A stretch of DNA of 64,000 nucleotides, taken from positions 1 through 64,000 of the forward strand of contig URNB01000001.1 in NCBI GenBank assembly GCA_900549055.1, given 5' to 3'. Shown in pieces: positions 1 to 8,702 of the stretch. The DNA comes from an uncultured Oscillospiraceae bacterium. Its GTDB lineage: Bacteria > Bacillota > Clostridia > Oscillospirales > Acutalibacteraceae. The notes under the pieces are model-generated. The model did no database searches. It had not been told where the DNA came from and worked only from the letters and a program-made list of their open reading frames with translations. The stretch's first letter is position 1. Every line of letters starts with the position of its first letter. A program made the translations under genes and the position numbers.

Positions 1-53
1 TTTACACCAACATGCTCGGGTTAAGGTACTTTTGAATTGTTCAGCAGGCATTA
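1..53 (+). repeat. 260-bp six-hairpin repeat, copy 1 (3' end only)
   Basis: These 53 bases match the last 53 bases of the full element at 18846-19105 with one difference (A instead of G at position 29). They hold the loop and right arm of the last hairpin (CTTTTGAATTGTTCAG) and the terminal GCAGGCATTA end. The rest of the copy lies outside the window. It has the same orientation as copy 2. No coding capacity is seen. Confidence 0.9.
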
Positions 54-91
54 AAATAAAAACCGAACAAATCGGAAATCTACAAAATGTC

Positions 92-127
92 AAAAACACC
101 GAAAGCTTTTTTAATGACTTTCGGTGT
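92..127 (-). terminator. Rho-independent terminator of the kinase/aldo-keto reductase operon
   Basis: On the minus strand the arms ACACCGAAAG (118-127) and CTTTCGGTGT (96-105) form a perfect 10-bp stem, followed by a run of T (92-96). A second perfect 10-bp hairpin (CGGCTTATTC/GAATAAGCCG, 140-166) lies between it and the aldo-keto reductase stop codon. Confidence 0.8.
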
Positions 128-234
128 CTGCAGTCCGAGCGGCTTATTCCCAAAAAGAATAAGCCGCCGTTATTATTTGTTCAAAATCAGCCATTCAGCG
201 CAGCCGATGTCCGTTTTACCGTGCGGCAGCACAG

Positions 235-1224
235 TCAGCAGGATATTTCGTCAATCCTTTTAAGCTCCTCGGCAGAAAAGGCGGTGTTGTTTATCGCCTT
301 GATATTATCGAGTATCTGTGAGGGCTTTGAAGCGCCTATCAGCACGGATGTCACAACGCCGTCCTTCAGCACCCACGCAAGCGCCATTTCGGCGAGGGTT
401 TGACCGCGCTCGTTTGCAATTTCGTTTAAGCTCCGTATCTGCTTCAAGCGCTCGGGCGTCACGGCGGATTGCTTTAAAAATCTGCCGTCAGTCATAATGC
501 GGCTGTCCGCCGGAATACCGTTTAAATACCTGTTTGTTAACATTCCCTGCGCCAGCGGGCTGAAAGCAATTATGCCCTTTTCAAGCCGCGCGGCGGTGCT
601 TTTAAGCCCGTTCTGCTCAATGGTGCGGTCAAATATTGAGTAGCGGTTCTGGTTAATTATAAACGGGCATTTAAGCTCGGTTAAAATTTTCTCCGCCTCT
701 TCAAGCTGCTCGCCGCTGTAGTTTGAAAGGCCCGCATACAGCGCCTTGCCCGAGCTTACTGCATGTGCCAATGCTCCCATGGTTTCTTCAAGCGGAGTAT
801 CGGGATCTGGGCGGTGATGGTAGAAAATATCCACATAGTCAAGTCCCAGCCTTTTAAGGCTTTGATCGAGACTTGCAAGCAGGTATTTGCGGCTGCCCCA
901 GTTTCCGTAAGGTCCCTCCCACATATCGTAGCCCGCCTTGGTGCTTATAATCAGCTCATCTCGGCAGGACGATAATTCCTCTTTGAGGATTTTGCCGAAA
1001 TTTCTTTCGGCGCTGCCGGGCGCGGGACCGTAGTTGTTTGCAAGATCAAAGTGGGTAATACCGTTATCAAACGCCGTGAAGACAAGCGCCTTCATATTTT
1101 CATAATCGGCGGTGTCGCCGAAATTATGCCAGAGCCCTAATGACACTGCAGGAAGCTTTAATCCGCTTTTTCCGCAGCGGTTATAGGTCATGGTCAAATA
1201 TCTTTTCGAATTCGGCTCATACAT
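235..1224 (-). CDS. Aldo/keto reductase, YghZ/L-glyceraldehyde 3-phosphate reductase-like
   Basis: This 329-residue protein is an NAD(P)H-dependent TIM-barrel oxidoreductase. The N-terminal RCGKSGLKLPAVSLGLWHNF segment is typical of the YghZ/KCNAB-like subgroup. The barrel carries the catalytic-type Asp and Tyr (FDLANNYGPA), the Lys (STKAGYDMW) and His (DIFYHHRPD), and a C-terminal cofactor-binding SVLIGASKPSQI segment. The ATG at 1224 is preferred because AAAGGA lies at a normal distance; an in-frame ATG at 1233 overlaps the upstream stop codon but has no spacing to the Shine-Dalgarno site. It is last in the response regulator-kinase-binding protein operon, so reduction of a sugar-derived aldehyde is a reasonable guess. 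The true substrate cannot be read from sequence. Confidence 0.9.
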   Translation of the reverse strand: MYEPNSKRYLTMTYNRCGKSGLKLPAVSLGLWHNFGDTADYENMKALVFTAFDNGITHFDLANNYGPAPGSAERNFGKILKEELSSCRDELIISTKAGYDMWEGPYGNWGSRKYLLASLDQSLKRLGLDYVDIFYHHRPDPDTPLEETMGALAHAVSSGKALYAGLSNYSGEQLEEAEKILTELKCPFIINQNRYSIFDRTIEQNGLKSTAARLEKGIIAFSPLAQGMLTNRYLNGIPADSRIMTDGRFLKQSAVTPERLKQIRSLNEIANERGQTLAEMALAWVLKDGVVTSVLIGASKPSQILDNIKAINNTAFSAEELKRIDEISC

Positions 1225-1229
1225 TAAAA

Positions 1230-2195
1230 TCATCCTTTCTTAAAGCTGAAAAGTATTTTTTGAATATTGGGGTCGTACATATTTTCCTTACTTACGGTTG
1301 TAACGGCAGTATATATCGCCTCTCCGCCCGGCTGTTCGCCGTTCTTAAGCTCCGCTGCCGTCTTTACGCTCAAATATCCCATTGCAAACGGATTCTGCAC
1401 TATAAGCGCGCCCATTTCGCCGGTTTCGAGCATTCCGACAGAGACCGTATTGGTATCAAACCCGACGGTTTTTATCTTCCCCGCGGCATTTGCTTTCTTT
1501 ATTGCCGCTCCCACGCCCAAGGTAGTCCATTCGTTAAGTCCTATAAGCGCATTTATTTCGGGATGCTTTTGAAGCAGCTCCGCCGCCTTGCTTTCGGCGC
1601 TTTCTATATTGCTGTCAGCCACGGCTGCGGCTACTACTTCCGCATTATCGAGTCCCGCGAAGTATTCGCGCAGCCCCTCTTCCCTTTTTAAAATATTTTC
1701 CGTTTTTTCGCTGCACCCGACTATTCCGAGCTTTATTTTCTCTCCCGCGGAAAACTGCGCTTCAAGCGCCTTTGCGGCAGATATGCCCGATTCCGGATTG
1801 TCCGTACCGATAAAAAGGCTTATAAGCGGTGAGTCCAGCGCAGAGTCGGCCGCTATTACCCTGACTCCGCTTCTTACAGCGGCATTTACAGTCGGCGCGC
1901 AGCGCGTTCTGTCAATTGCGGAAAGCACTATAACATCCGCTCCGTTCTCTGCCGCACGGGATATCATTTTGTTTTGCTCAGCGTAATTTTCCTCGTTTTC
2001 GGGGCCTTCAAAGGTTACGCTCACATTGTACTCGGTAGCAGCAGATTCAACGCCGCTTTTGAAGTTCTGCCAAAAATCGGAATCCACCGATTTCACGATG
2101 ACGGCAATCTTGGTTTCATCTGTCTCCCCGCAGGCGCAAAGAGACAGCAGCAGCGCAGACGAAAGCAGAGCGGCGATAATTTTTTTAAATCTCAT
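1230..2195 (-). CDS. Lipoprotein sugar-binding protein, ribose/galactose (type I periplasmic fold) family
   Basis: This protein of about 321 residues has a lipoprotein signal (MRFKKIIAALL...LSLCACGE, lipidated Cys about residue 22) followed by a type I periplasmic-binding domain (IAVIVKSVDSDFWQNFKSG; IVLSAIDRT; IGTDNPESG; GFDTNTVSVGML). Such proteins bind monosaccharides outside the cell. The start is the ATG at 2195, preceded by GGAGGAAAG; a longer frame up to 2252 lies inside the kinase gene. It overlaps the 3' end of the kinase gene by 11 bases and has no permease or ATPase beside it. In this position it more likely presents a sugar to the kinase sensor domain, as XylFII does for LytS in Clostridium, than serves transport. 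That role is inference. Confidence 0.85.
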   Translation of the reverse strand: MRFKKIIAALLSSALLLSLCACGETDETKIAVIVKSVDSDFWQNFKSGVESAATEYNVSVTFEGPENEENYAEQNKMISRAAENGADVIVLSAIDRTRCAPTVNAAVRSGVRVIAADSALDSPLISLFIGTDNPESGISAAKALEAQFSAGEKIKLGIVGCSEKTENILKREEGLREYFAGLDNAEVVAAAVADSNIESAESKAAELLQKHPEINALIGLNEWTTLGVGAAIKKANAAGKIKTVGFDTNTVSVGMLETGEMGALIVQNPFAMGYLSVKTAAELKNGEQPGGEAIYTAVTTVSKENMYDPNIQKILFSFKKG

Positions 2196-3906
2196 TTTGC
2201 CTTTCCTCCGCATTTCCCGGTATTCTGACGGTAACCTCTGTTCCCTCATCAAGCTCGCTCTTTATTGAAATACCGTATTTATCCCCGAAATAAATTTTAA
2301 GTCTGTCGTTAACATTTTTAACGCCTATTCCAACCGAATCCGAACGTTCCTTTGCAAGTATCGCGGCGCACTGCTCGTCCGTCATGCCGACGCCGTTATC
2401 CGCAACGGTTATTAAAATATCCTCGGGATCGTCCTCGGCGCGTTTCACGGTTATTTTGATCTCACCGTCGTCCATATCGGCAATGCCGTGATATAGCGAG
2501 TTCTCTATAAGCGGCTGAATCGTAATTTTGTTGCAAAGGCAGTCTTCAAGCGATTTATCCACGTTAAAGCTGTAGGTAAATCTGCCGCTGTAACGGAAGC
2601 TTTGAATTATAAGATAGCTTTCGGCATGGCGAAGCTCGTCCTTTATGGGAATAAGCTCCTTACCCCTGCTTATGCTTATTCTGAAAAGCCGCGCCAAGGC
2701 ACGCACCATTTCAGCCGCTCCCTCGGTTTTGCCCTGTTCGCACATCCACTGTATGGAATCGAGCGTATTATAAAGAAAATGCGGATTTATCTGCGCCTGC
2801 AAGGCGCGCAGCTCTGTGCGGCGCAGGGCGGTTTCGTCCCTTTTTATCTGCTCCATAAGCTCCTTTATCTTTCGTGACATATGCCCGAAGGAATCCGAAA
2901 GCTCCGCTATTTCGCTCACGGCGATGCTGCCGCCGGTGTAGCTGAAATTTGCCGCATCCTTTTCAAAATCGTGCATTGCGCACATAAGGCGGCGCACGGG
3001 CTTGTTAACACTTTTTAAATAAATAAGAAGAGCCATTCCGGCTATTGTCACACAGCAAAGTGCGGAAAGCACAATACTTACCGCTATTTGTCCGCGGCGC
3101 TCGTACATCAGAGAATCGGTAAAGCTGATACCGGCAACGCGCCACCTGCCGTCGGACGTGGAGCTCAGCATATAAAGGGTGGTTCCCTTTTTATGAACGC
3201 CGTCGGACAGGGAGGCAATAAGCGAGGAGTCCTCCGCTTTGATTCCCGAAAAAAGGAGCTGCTGCTGCGGATGGTAAACAATATCGCCGCGGCTGTCGGT
3301 AACAAAGCAGTAGCCGTGGCGGCCTATGCTTATATTATCTATATACTGCGCTATTTCGGTAAAGCTTATATCCATAGCGATATAAGCGCCGCCCAGGGCT
3401 GAATTTTCCGTTTTTCGGGCAAGGGTCACAACCCAAGGGTACTCCCCCTCAAAAAGGGTCTGAACATGCGGGGAGGAAAGCGAAAAATCACCTGAAGCGT
3501 CAAAAAGCGTCTTATCAAAGGACAGATCCTTATAAATTTCATTTTTAAGCTTTCCGCCGCTGCCTACACAATTTATTATTTTTCCGTTTTCGTCATAAAC
3601 CGTGACCGCGTAAATATCACTTTCGATTTTGGTTATGGCGGAAATTCTTTCCTCCATATCATCGGCAGTCCTGCAGCCGTTTACCGTATCGCTTACGATC
3701 GTGAGCTTTTTCTTCATAAGCTCAAGATAATTATTGACCGCCGCCGCTGCCTGCCCGACCGACTGCTCGGTGGAAAGCCGTGCGTCGCGCATAAGCTCGC
3801 GCTTGTAAACCGTGGCGAAAATCACGGTGCAGACAGCCGCCACCAGCGCAGAGGATAAAGCAACAGACAGTACCGTAAGCATCCAAAGGCTCAAGCGTTT
3901 CTTCAT
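2185..3906 (-). CDS. Sensor histidine kinase, YesM type
   Basis: A 573-residue membrane sensor. There is one membrane segment at about residues 8-30, an extracellular Cache-like domain (about 35-275), a second membrane segment (about 277-300), a HAMP linker, a His_kinase domain of the LytS/YesM class with the phospho-acceptor in NPHFLYN (His376), and a HATPase domain (IQPLIENSLYHG, VADNGVGM, VGIGVKNVNDRL). It starts directly after the response regulator stop (TAAATG) with GGGGTGA upstream, so the two are translationally coupled. It should phosphorylate the neighbouring YesN-type regulator in response to a sugar or a loaded binding protein. Confidence 0.92.
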   Translation of the reverse strand: MKKRLSLWMLTVLSVALSSALVAAVCTVIFATVYKRELMRDARLSTEQSVGQAAAAVNNYLELMKKKLTIVSDTVNGCRTADDMEERISAITKIESDIYAVTVYDENGKIINCVGSGGKLKNEIYKDLSFDKTLFDASGDFSLSSPHVQTLFEGEYPWVVTLARKTENSALGGAYIAMDISFTEIAQYIDNISIGRHGYCFVTDSRGDIVYHPQQQLLFSGIKAEDSSLIASLSDGVHKKGTTLYMLSSTSDGRWRVAGISFTDSLMYERRGQIAVSIVLSALCCVTIAGMALLIYLKSVNKPVRRLMCAMHDFEKDAANFSYTGGSIAVSEIAELSDSFGHMSRKIKELMEQIKRDETALRRTELRALQAQINPHFLYNTLDSIQWMCEQGKTEGAAEMVRALARLFRISISRGKELIPIKDELRHAESYLIIQSFRYSGRFTYSFNVDKSLEDCLCNKITIQPLIENSLYHGIADMDDGEIKITVKRAEDDPEDILITVADNGVGMTDEQCAAILAKERSDSVGIGVKNVNDRLKIYFGDKYGISIKSELDEGTEVTVRIPGNAEERQNEI

Positions 3907-5496
3907 TTATTCACCCCTATGCGCCACACGCACCTTATTCGGTGTGTCGCCGTAGAATTTTTTAAAGCAATAGCTGAAATAATGCTGATCGCTGTATCCG
4001 CATTTTTCGGATATTTCAAGCACCTTCATCCCGGTGCATACAAGCATATCGTAAGCCGCTCTCATTCTGCGTTCGGTGAGAAGATTCACAAAGTTTTCCT
4101 TTTTCGTCTTCTTAATAAGAGCGCTCAAATAATTGGGACTGACACCCAGCTCGCTGCTCACGCCCGTTAAGGACAGGGTCTCGTCCGAATAGCGGTTGTC
4201 TATGATCTGCACCACCTTATCGCACAGCACCTCGCTGTCTCTTCGCTGCGAGCGGGCTATGATTGTCTTTGCCTTTTCGCAGAAATCGATCAGATCGTTT
4301 TTCATAACGCTTTCGCTGCTGTATGAGGTAAGCCGCGCAAAAATAGGATTTGAGGAAAAGAGCGCCAAAAGCTCCGCCTTCTCGGAAACCGCGCTTGTTA
4401 TTCTGTAAACCGTGGAGATTATCTGCATAACCAAAAGGTCGGCGTTTTCGGGCGTGTTGCTTTCATACAGGCTGTTAATAAAGCCCTCGAGCTCGTTTTC
4501 CCTTCCCACCTTTAAAAGCTGCTCCAATTTAACGGCGGATTTTTCAACTTTATCAAGCTCTAATTCGCCGTCGCGCTCCTGGTCGTTTATAAAGCGGATC
4601 TCGCCCGCGCCGTCTGAGGTGTAGCGTCTGGCGGTTATCGCCTGAAAATAAGCCGAGGAGCAGGCAGATAACTCGGAAAAGCCGCGGCTTACGCCCACAG
4701 TGCACCTTTGAGATAAAAGTCTTTTCGCCGTCTGCACTATTTCCTTAAGCGGCATGTCCATAACCGAGGGAATATCCTCGCTGCCGTCTGTTACGGCAAG
4801 GGTCACCACTCTGCCGTAAACCGTAAAGCTTACCGAGCGCATATAGCGCGACAGCACCGTGTCGATAAAAGAGGCATGCTTTTCATTTGTGCATTTTCGG
4901 CGTTCCTCATCGCTGAATTTGGAAACCAGCACGCAAAATACGTTTTCTTCGCCTTCGCCGATTATTCCGAGCTCCGCCGCACGGCTGAAAAGCGCGGCTT
5001 CATCGGGCTTTTCCTCATTGCTTCCGAGCATTAAGGGAAGCAGAAATTCATTCACCGAAAGGCGGTGCAGCTGCAATTTAAGGTCGGTATCCGGCACAGT
5101 CAGAACGCTGCCGAGCTTTTCATCCATTTTGCGGTGGATCTCCTTAAGCTCGTCAGTCAGCTCCGCGGGGGAAATAGGCTTTAATAAATAGCTTATTATG
5201 TTGTATTCTATGGCGGTGCGGGCATATTCAAAGCTGTCATACCCGCTCAATATCACTATCTGCACCATAGGTCGCAGCTGACGCACACGGCGTGCGAGTT
5301 CAAGTCCGGTCATCATGGGCATCCGTATATCGGTAATAATAAGGTCGGGTTCGAGCGTTTCGGTAAGCTCAAGCGCTTCAAAGCCGTTTTCCGCTTCTCC
5401 CGCCACCTCAAAGCCGGCAGACTCCCAATCGACTCTTTCAATCAGCGCACGGCGCTGGTCTCTTTCATCCTCTACCACAAGAACGGTATATTTCAT
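3907..5496 (-). CDS. Response regulator, YesN type, with AraC DNA-binding domain
   Basis: This 529-residue protein has an N-terminal receiver domain (phospho-acceptor Asp56 in ITDIRMP, acidic pair E9/D10, conserved Lys in YLLKPIS), a long middle region without a recognised fold, and a C-terminal AraC/XylS double helix-turn-helix (about 430-525: LTGVSSELGVSPNYLSALIK and ISEKCGYSDQHYFSYCFKKF). It is the cognate partner of the downstream kinase and first gene of its operon. Probable targets are its own promoter and mglB, but no operator is proven. The start is supported by GCGGGGG upstream. Confidence 0.92.
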   Translation of the reverse strand: MKYTVLVVEDERDQRRALIERVDWESAGFEVAGEAENGFEALELTETLEPDLIITDIRMPMMTGLELARRVRQLRPMVQIVILSGYDSFEYARTAIEYNIISYLLKPISPAELTDELKEIHRKMDEKLGSVLTVPDTDLKLQLHRLSVNEFLLPLMLGSNEEKPDEAALFSRAAELGIIGEGEENVFCVLVSKFSDEERRKCTNEKHASFIDTVLSRYMRSVSFTVYGRVVTLAVTDGSEDIPSVMDMPLKEIVQTAKRLLSQRCTVGVSRGFSELSACSSAYFQAITARRYTSDGAGEIRFINDQERDGELELDKVEKSAVKLEQLLKVGRENELEGFINSLYESNTPENADLLVMQIISTVYRITSAVSEKAELLALFSSNPIFARLTSYSSESVMKNDLIDFCEKAKTIIARSQRRDSEVLCDKVVQIIDNRYSDETLSLTGVSSELGVSPNYLSALIKKTKKENFVNLLTERRMRAAYDMLVCTGMKVLEISEKCGYSDQHYFSYCFKKFYGDTPNKVRVAHRGE

Positions 5497-5525
5497 TAAA
5501 ATACCCCCGCTTACATTATATATTT

Positions 5526-5554
5526 AGTATAATATAAACGGAGGCAAAAATCAA
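5526..5554 (-). promoter_or_regulatory. Predicted sigma-A promoter of the response regulator-kinase operon
   Basis: Minus strand TTGATT (5549-5554), a 17-base spacer, and TATACT (5526-5531), about 30 bases upstream of the start at 5496. It lies just past the terminator of the mgl operon, so the two-component operon can be transcribed independently. Confidence 0.55.
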
Positions 5555-5561
5555 GTAAGTT

Positions 5562-5605
5562 AAATTTAAAAACGCGGGAGAGACCTTTTTATCGGTCCCC
5601 CCCGC
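5562..5605 (-). terminator. Rho-independent terminator closing the mglBAC-inlB-repeat operon
   Basis: On the minus strand GCGGGGGGGACC (5594-5605) pairs with GGTCTCTCCCGC (5574-5585); all 12 positions pair, two as G-U. The stem is followed by GTTTTTAAATTT. It sits 21 bases after the stop codon of the small InlB-repeat gene. Confidence 0.8.
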
Positions 5606-5625
5606 TCGCTTGGGGGGAGGCATAT

Positions 5626-5973
5626 TTATTTTTCATTCCAGCCGGCATAAAGCGTCATGCTGCCCGTAACCTCTTCCTCTGCACTCCATTCGTTTGTGCA
5701 GTCTCGGTCGGTATACCAGCCGGTGAATTCATAGCCCTCTTTAACGGGGTCTGCGGGCGATACGGTTTCGGAATACATCACCTTAACGGGAGCTATATAC
5801 GAGCCGCCGTCGGTATCAAACTTAACGGTAAAGCCGTTATGCTTTACAATAAACACCGAAACTATTACAAGCAGCGCCGCGAGCGTTCCCACCATAATAT
5901 TTGCGGATCTCACCGACATATTTACTTTGGCATAAAGTCCGCCTTTTTTGGTGCCTTCAGCTTTGTTTTCCAT
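5626..5973 (-). CDS. Small membrane-anchored protein with one InlB B-repeat (Listeria-Bacteroides repeat)
   Basis: A 115-residue protein with a short cytoplasmic N-terminus, one membrane segment (about 22-44, IMVGTLAALLVIVSVFIV) and an external InlB B-repeat unit (FTVKFDTDGGSYIAPVKV ... GYEFTGWYTD ... LYAGW). This beta-grasp-like repeat is common in Gram-positive surface proteins, usually in tandem and in much larger proteins. Here a single unit is tethered to the membrane and is last in a sugar ABC transporter operon, 21 bases after the permease gene. The start is the ATG at 5973, after GAGGTGAACGGT. An accessory role at the transporter is possible; no function is established. Confidence 0.75.
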   Translation of the reverse strand: MENKAEGTKKGGLYAKVNMSVRSANIMVGTLAALLVIVSVFIVKHNGFTVKFDTDGGSYIAPVKVMYSETVSPADPVKEGYEFTGWYTDRDCTNEWSAEEEVTGSMTLYAGWNEK

Positions 5974-5994
5974 ACCGTTCACCTCTTTTTATAA

Positions 5995-7080
5995 TTATTT
6001 GCGTGCCAGATATTTACGCATATCGATAGCGCAGGCAACCAGGATTATAAGACCCTTTATAACATAGAGCATATTTGCGTCTACCGAGAGGAAGTTAAGA
6101 CCTACGAAGATTATCTGTAAAAGGAATACGCCAATTACTATACCGCTTATTTTACCCGTGCCGCCTACAAACGAAACGCCGCCGATAACGCACGCCGCGA
6201 TAGCGTCCGATTCGTAGTTAAGACCTGTGTTTGCAGAGCAGGATGCGATACGCGCGCCCTCTATAAATCCTGTTATACCGTACATAGCGCCCGCAAGCAC
6301 GAATACCAAAACTATAGTCCAGAACACATTTACGCCCGATACGTTTGCCGCTTCTTCGTTTGAGCCTACGGCGAACATATTTTTACCGAACTTTGTCTTG
6401 TTCCAGATAACCCACATAAGGGCGGTTAAAATTACCGAATAAAGCACATATTTCGGAACGGCAACATTGCCTATTTTAAAGAGTGTGCCGCGAACAAAGT
6501 CGGTGTAGGAGGTATCAAGTCCCGAAAGGGTCTGACCGTTGTTTCCGCCGAGCATTAAATACATAAGCACCAAACCGAAAACAATAAGCTGGGTAGAAAG
6601 GGTTACTATAAACGGGTGCAGCTTGAATTTAGCCACAAAAAAGCCGTTTACAAGACCTATGGCAGCGCCCACGGCGATAACCGCAAGCAGCACCACCCAC
6701 AGGGGCATAACCTTTAAATTCGGGAATATCTTATTGGCATAGCCCGTCATTTGTAAAAGCGACGCCGCAATACATGCGGTAAGACCCACGCAGCGGCCCG
6801 CCGAAATATCTGTACCGGTAAGCACTATCGCCCCACCTATACCGAGGGCTATTGGCAGCTTTGCAGCCGTGAGTGAAATTATATTGATTATTGAGGGCAG
6901 CTTTAAGAAAGCCGGCACTCTTATTGCTATGTATATTACCGCTATGGCAATAATTATATACATTGCGTTGTTGAAAAGCAGATCCGTAATTGCTCTGCGC
7001 TTGTCCGCGCCCGATTTAGCTTTGAAATCGTCAATCCACGCGGAAAAACGGTTTTTTCTTTTAATAGCAGCTGTTGACAT
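5995..7080 (-). CDS. mglC: Galactose/methyl-galactoside-type ABC transporter permease (MglC-like)
   Basis: This 361-residue polytopic protein of the ribose/galactose permease family (CUT2 class, BPD_transp_2) has a hydrophilic N-terminus and about ten membrane segments. The family signature near the start of the core (VLTGTDISAGRCVGL) and a later GARIASCSANTGLNYESDAI loop match MglC. It should form a homodimeric channel with the MglA-like ATPase and receive sugar from the MglB-like protein encoded upstream. It follows mglA after 11 bases, with AGGGGGAA before the ATG. Substrate assignment to galactose or methyl-galactosides rests on family resemblance. Confidence 0.9.
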   Translation of the reverse strand: MSTAAIKRKNRFSAWIDDFKAKSGADKRRAITDLLFNNAMYIIIAIAVIYIAIRVPAFLKLPSIINIISLTAAKLPIALGIGGAIVLTGTDISAGRCVGLTACIAASLLQMTGYANKIFPNLKVMPLWVVLLAVIAVGAAIGLVNGFFVAKFKLHPFIVTLSTQLIVFGLVLMYLMLGGNNGQTLSGLDTSYTDFVRGTLFKIGNVAVPKYVLYSVILTALMWVIWNKTKFGKNMFAVGSNEEAANVSGVNVFWTIVLVFVLAGAMYGITGFIEGARIASCSANTGLNYESDAIAACVIGGVSFVGGTGKISGIVIGVFLLQIIFVGLNFLSVDANMLYVIKGLIILVACAIDMRKYLARK

Positions 7081-7091
7081 TTCAATTCCCC

Positions 7092-8633
7092 CTATGCAAA
7101 TTTAGCCGCAAGAGTCATTATATCCTCTTGAGTGGCGGTATCGGCGTTTACCTCGCCCGCTAATTTTCCGCCCGACATTACCAGTATTCTGTCGCACACG
7201 CCGAGCAGTTCCGGCATTTCGGACGACACCATTATAACCGTTTTGCCCTTTGCGGCAAGGTCGATTATAAGCTGATAAATTTCGTACTTCGCGCCTACGT
7301 CGATTCCTCTTGTAGGCTCATCAAGCAGCAGCACCGTAGGCTCTGTTAAAAGCCAGCGCCCGAGTATCACCTTTTGCTGATTGCCGCCCGATAACGAGCG
7401 TATCTTGGTCTCCTGCGTGGGTGTTTTAACGTGCATTGAGTTTATGCACCAATCGGTGTTTGCTTTAAGTTTCGCCTTGCTTAAAAACGGACCTTTTTTG
7501 CATTTATTAAGGCTTGAAATGGTCGCGTTTTCGCGAATATTGAGTATTCCGAAAATTCCCGTTGCGCGGCGCTCTTCGGTAAGCAGGGCAAACCCGTTTT
7601 TAATTGAGTCGCGCGGGTTGCGGTTTTTAATTTCCCTGCCGTTAAGCTTTAAGGTGCCGCTGCGCCTTGTTGCCACGCCGAAAATATTTTCAAGCAGCTC
7701 GGTTCTGCCCGAGCCGTCAAGCCCCGCAACGCCTATTATTTCACCTTTTCGCGCTTTAAAGCTTACGTCGTTCAGCCTTGCGTATTCAGAGCTTAAATTA
7801 TCCGCCTCAAACAAAACATCGCCTATCTCGTTGGTTTTCGGCGGGTAAATATTTGTTAATTCTCTGCCCACCATAAGCTTTATTATCTCATCGGTGGTTA
7901 AATCCTTTGCCTCACGCGTGGCTATCCATTTGCCGTCGCGCATTATTGTAACCTCATCGGAAATTTTTAAAATTTCCGCCATTTTATGAGAAATATATAT
8001 TATCCCGCAGCCTTGACTGCGAAGCATATTTATAATTTTAAAAAGGTGTTCAACCTCCTCCTCTGTCAGCGATGAGGTAGGCTCGTCAAATACTATCACC
8101 TTTGCGTTATAGGATACCGCTTTCGCAATTTCCACCATTTGGCGCTGCGATACCGGCATTGTGCTCATAACTGTTTTGGGGTCAACGTTGACCTCTAATT
8201 TTTCAAAAATTTCTTTTGTGGCGGCGTACATTTTCTTTTCGCTGGTTATGGGCACGCCCTTTGCAACCGTGGGGAAACGCCCCAGCCACATATTATCCAT
8301 AACGTTGCGCTTGAGCGCCTGATTCAGCTCCTGGTGCACCATTGCAACCCCGTTTTCAAGCGCTTCCTTGGAGTTTTTGAAGTTTATTTCCTTGCCGTCC
8401 AAATATATGCTTCCGGAGTCCTTATTGTAAACCCCGAAAAGACATTTCATAAGTGTCGATTTGCCGGCGCCGTTTTCGCCCATAAGCGCATGCACGGTGC
8501 CTGCCTTTACGGTAAGATTAACCTTATCGAGCGCCTTGACGCCCGGAAAAGCCTTTTCAATGTTTTCCATTCTAAGCAGAACAGGCTTTTCGCTTACCGC
8601 GGTATTGTTTGTAATGCTTCTCTGCTCGTTCAT
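7092..8633 (-). CDS. mglA: Sugar ABC transporter ATP-binding protein with two ATPase domains (MglA-like)
   Basis: This 513-residue cytoplasmic ATPase is of the CUT2 type with two tandem ABC domains in one chain. The first has a Walker A (GENGAGKST), a degenerate signature (VSQRQMVEIAKA) and a Walker B (VIVFDEPTSSL). The second has a relaxed Walker A (GLDGSGRTELL), the signature LSGGNQQKVILG and Walker B (VLLLDEPTRGID). The length is typical for MglA/RbsA. The start follows a strong GGGGGAGAAAGG site. It powers uptake through the MglC-like permease. Confidence 0.93.
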   Translation of the reverse strand: MNEQRSITNNTAVSEKPVLLRMENIEKAFPGVKALDKVNLTVKAGTVHALMGENGAGKSTLMKCLFGVYNKDSGSIYLDGKEINFKNSKEALENGVAMVHQELNQALKRNVMDNMWLGRFPTVAKGVPITSEKKMYAATKEIFEKLEVNVDPKTVMSTMPVSQRQMVEIAKAVSYNAKVIVFDEPTSSLTEEEVEHLFKIINMLRSQGCGIIYISHKMAEILKISDEVTIMRDGKWIATREAKDLTTDEIIKLMVGRELTNIYPPKTNEIGDVLFEADNLSSEYARLNDVSFKARKGEIIGVAGLDGSGRTELLENIFGVATRRSGTLKLNGREIKNRNPRDSIKNGFALLTEERRATGIFGILNIRENATISSLNKCKKGPFLSKAKLKANTDWCINSMHVKTPTQETKIRSLSGGNQQKVILGRWLLTEPTVLLLDEPTRGIDVGAKYEIYQLIIDLAAKGKTVIMVSSEMPELLGVCDRILVMSGGKLAGEVNADTATQEDIMTLAAKFA

Positions 8634-8661
8634 AAGCCTTTCTCCCCCGTTTTTCTTTGGC

Positions 8662-8692
8662 TCACAGCAGCCGGAATAACCGGCTGCTGTGA
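8662..8692 (-). promoter_or_regulatory. Stem-loop between mglB and mglA
   Basis: A perfect 13-bp inverted repeat (TCACAGCAGCCGG ... CCGGCTGCTGTGA) with a 5-base loop fills the gap between mglB and mglA. No T-tract follows on the minus strand, so it is unlikely to be a full terminator. Intercistronic hairpins after binding-protein genes commonly stabilise that part of the mRNA and raise binding protein over permease and ATPase; that role is inferred here. Confidence 0.6.
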
Positions 8693-8702
8693 AAGTTATA
8701 TA

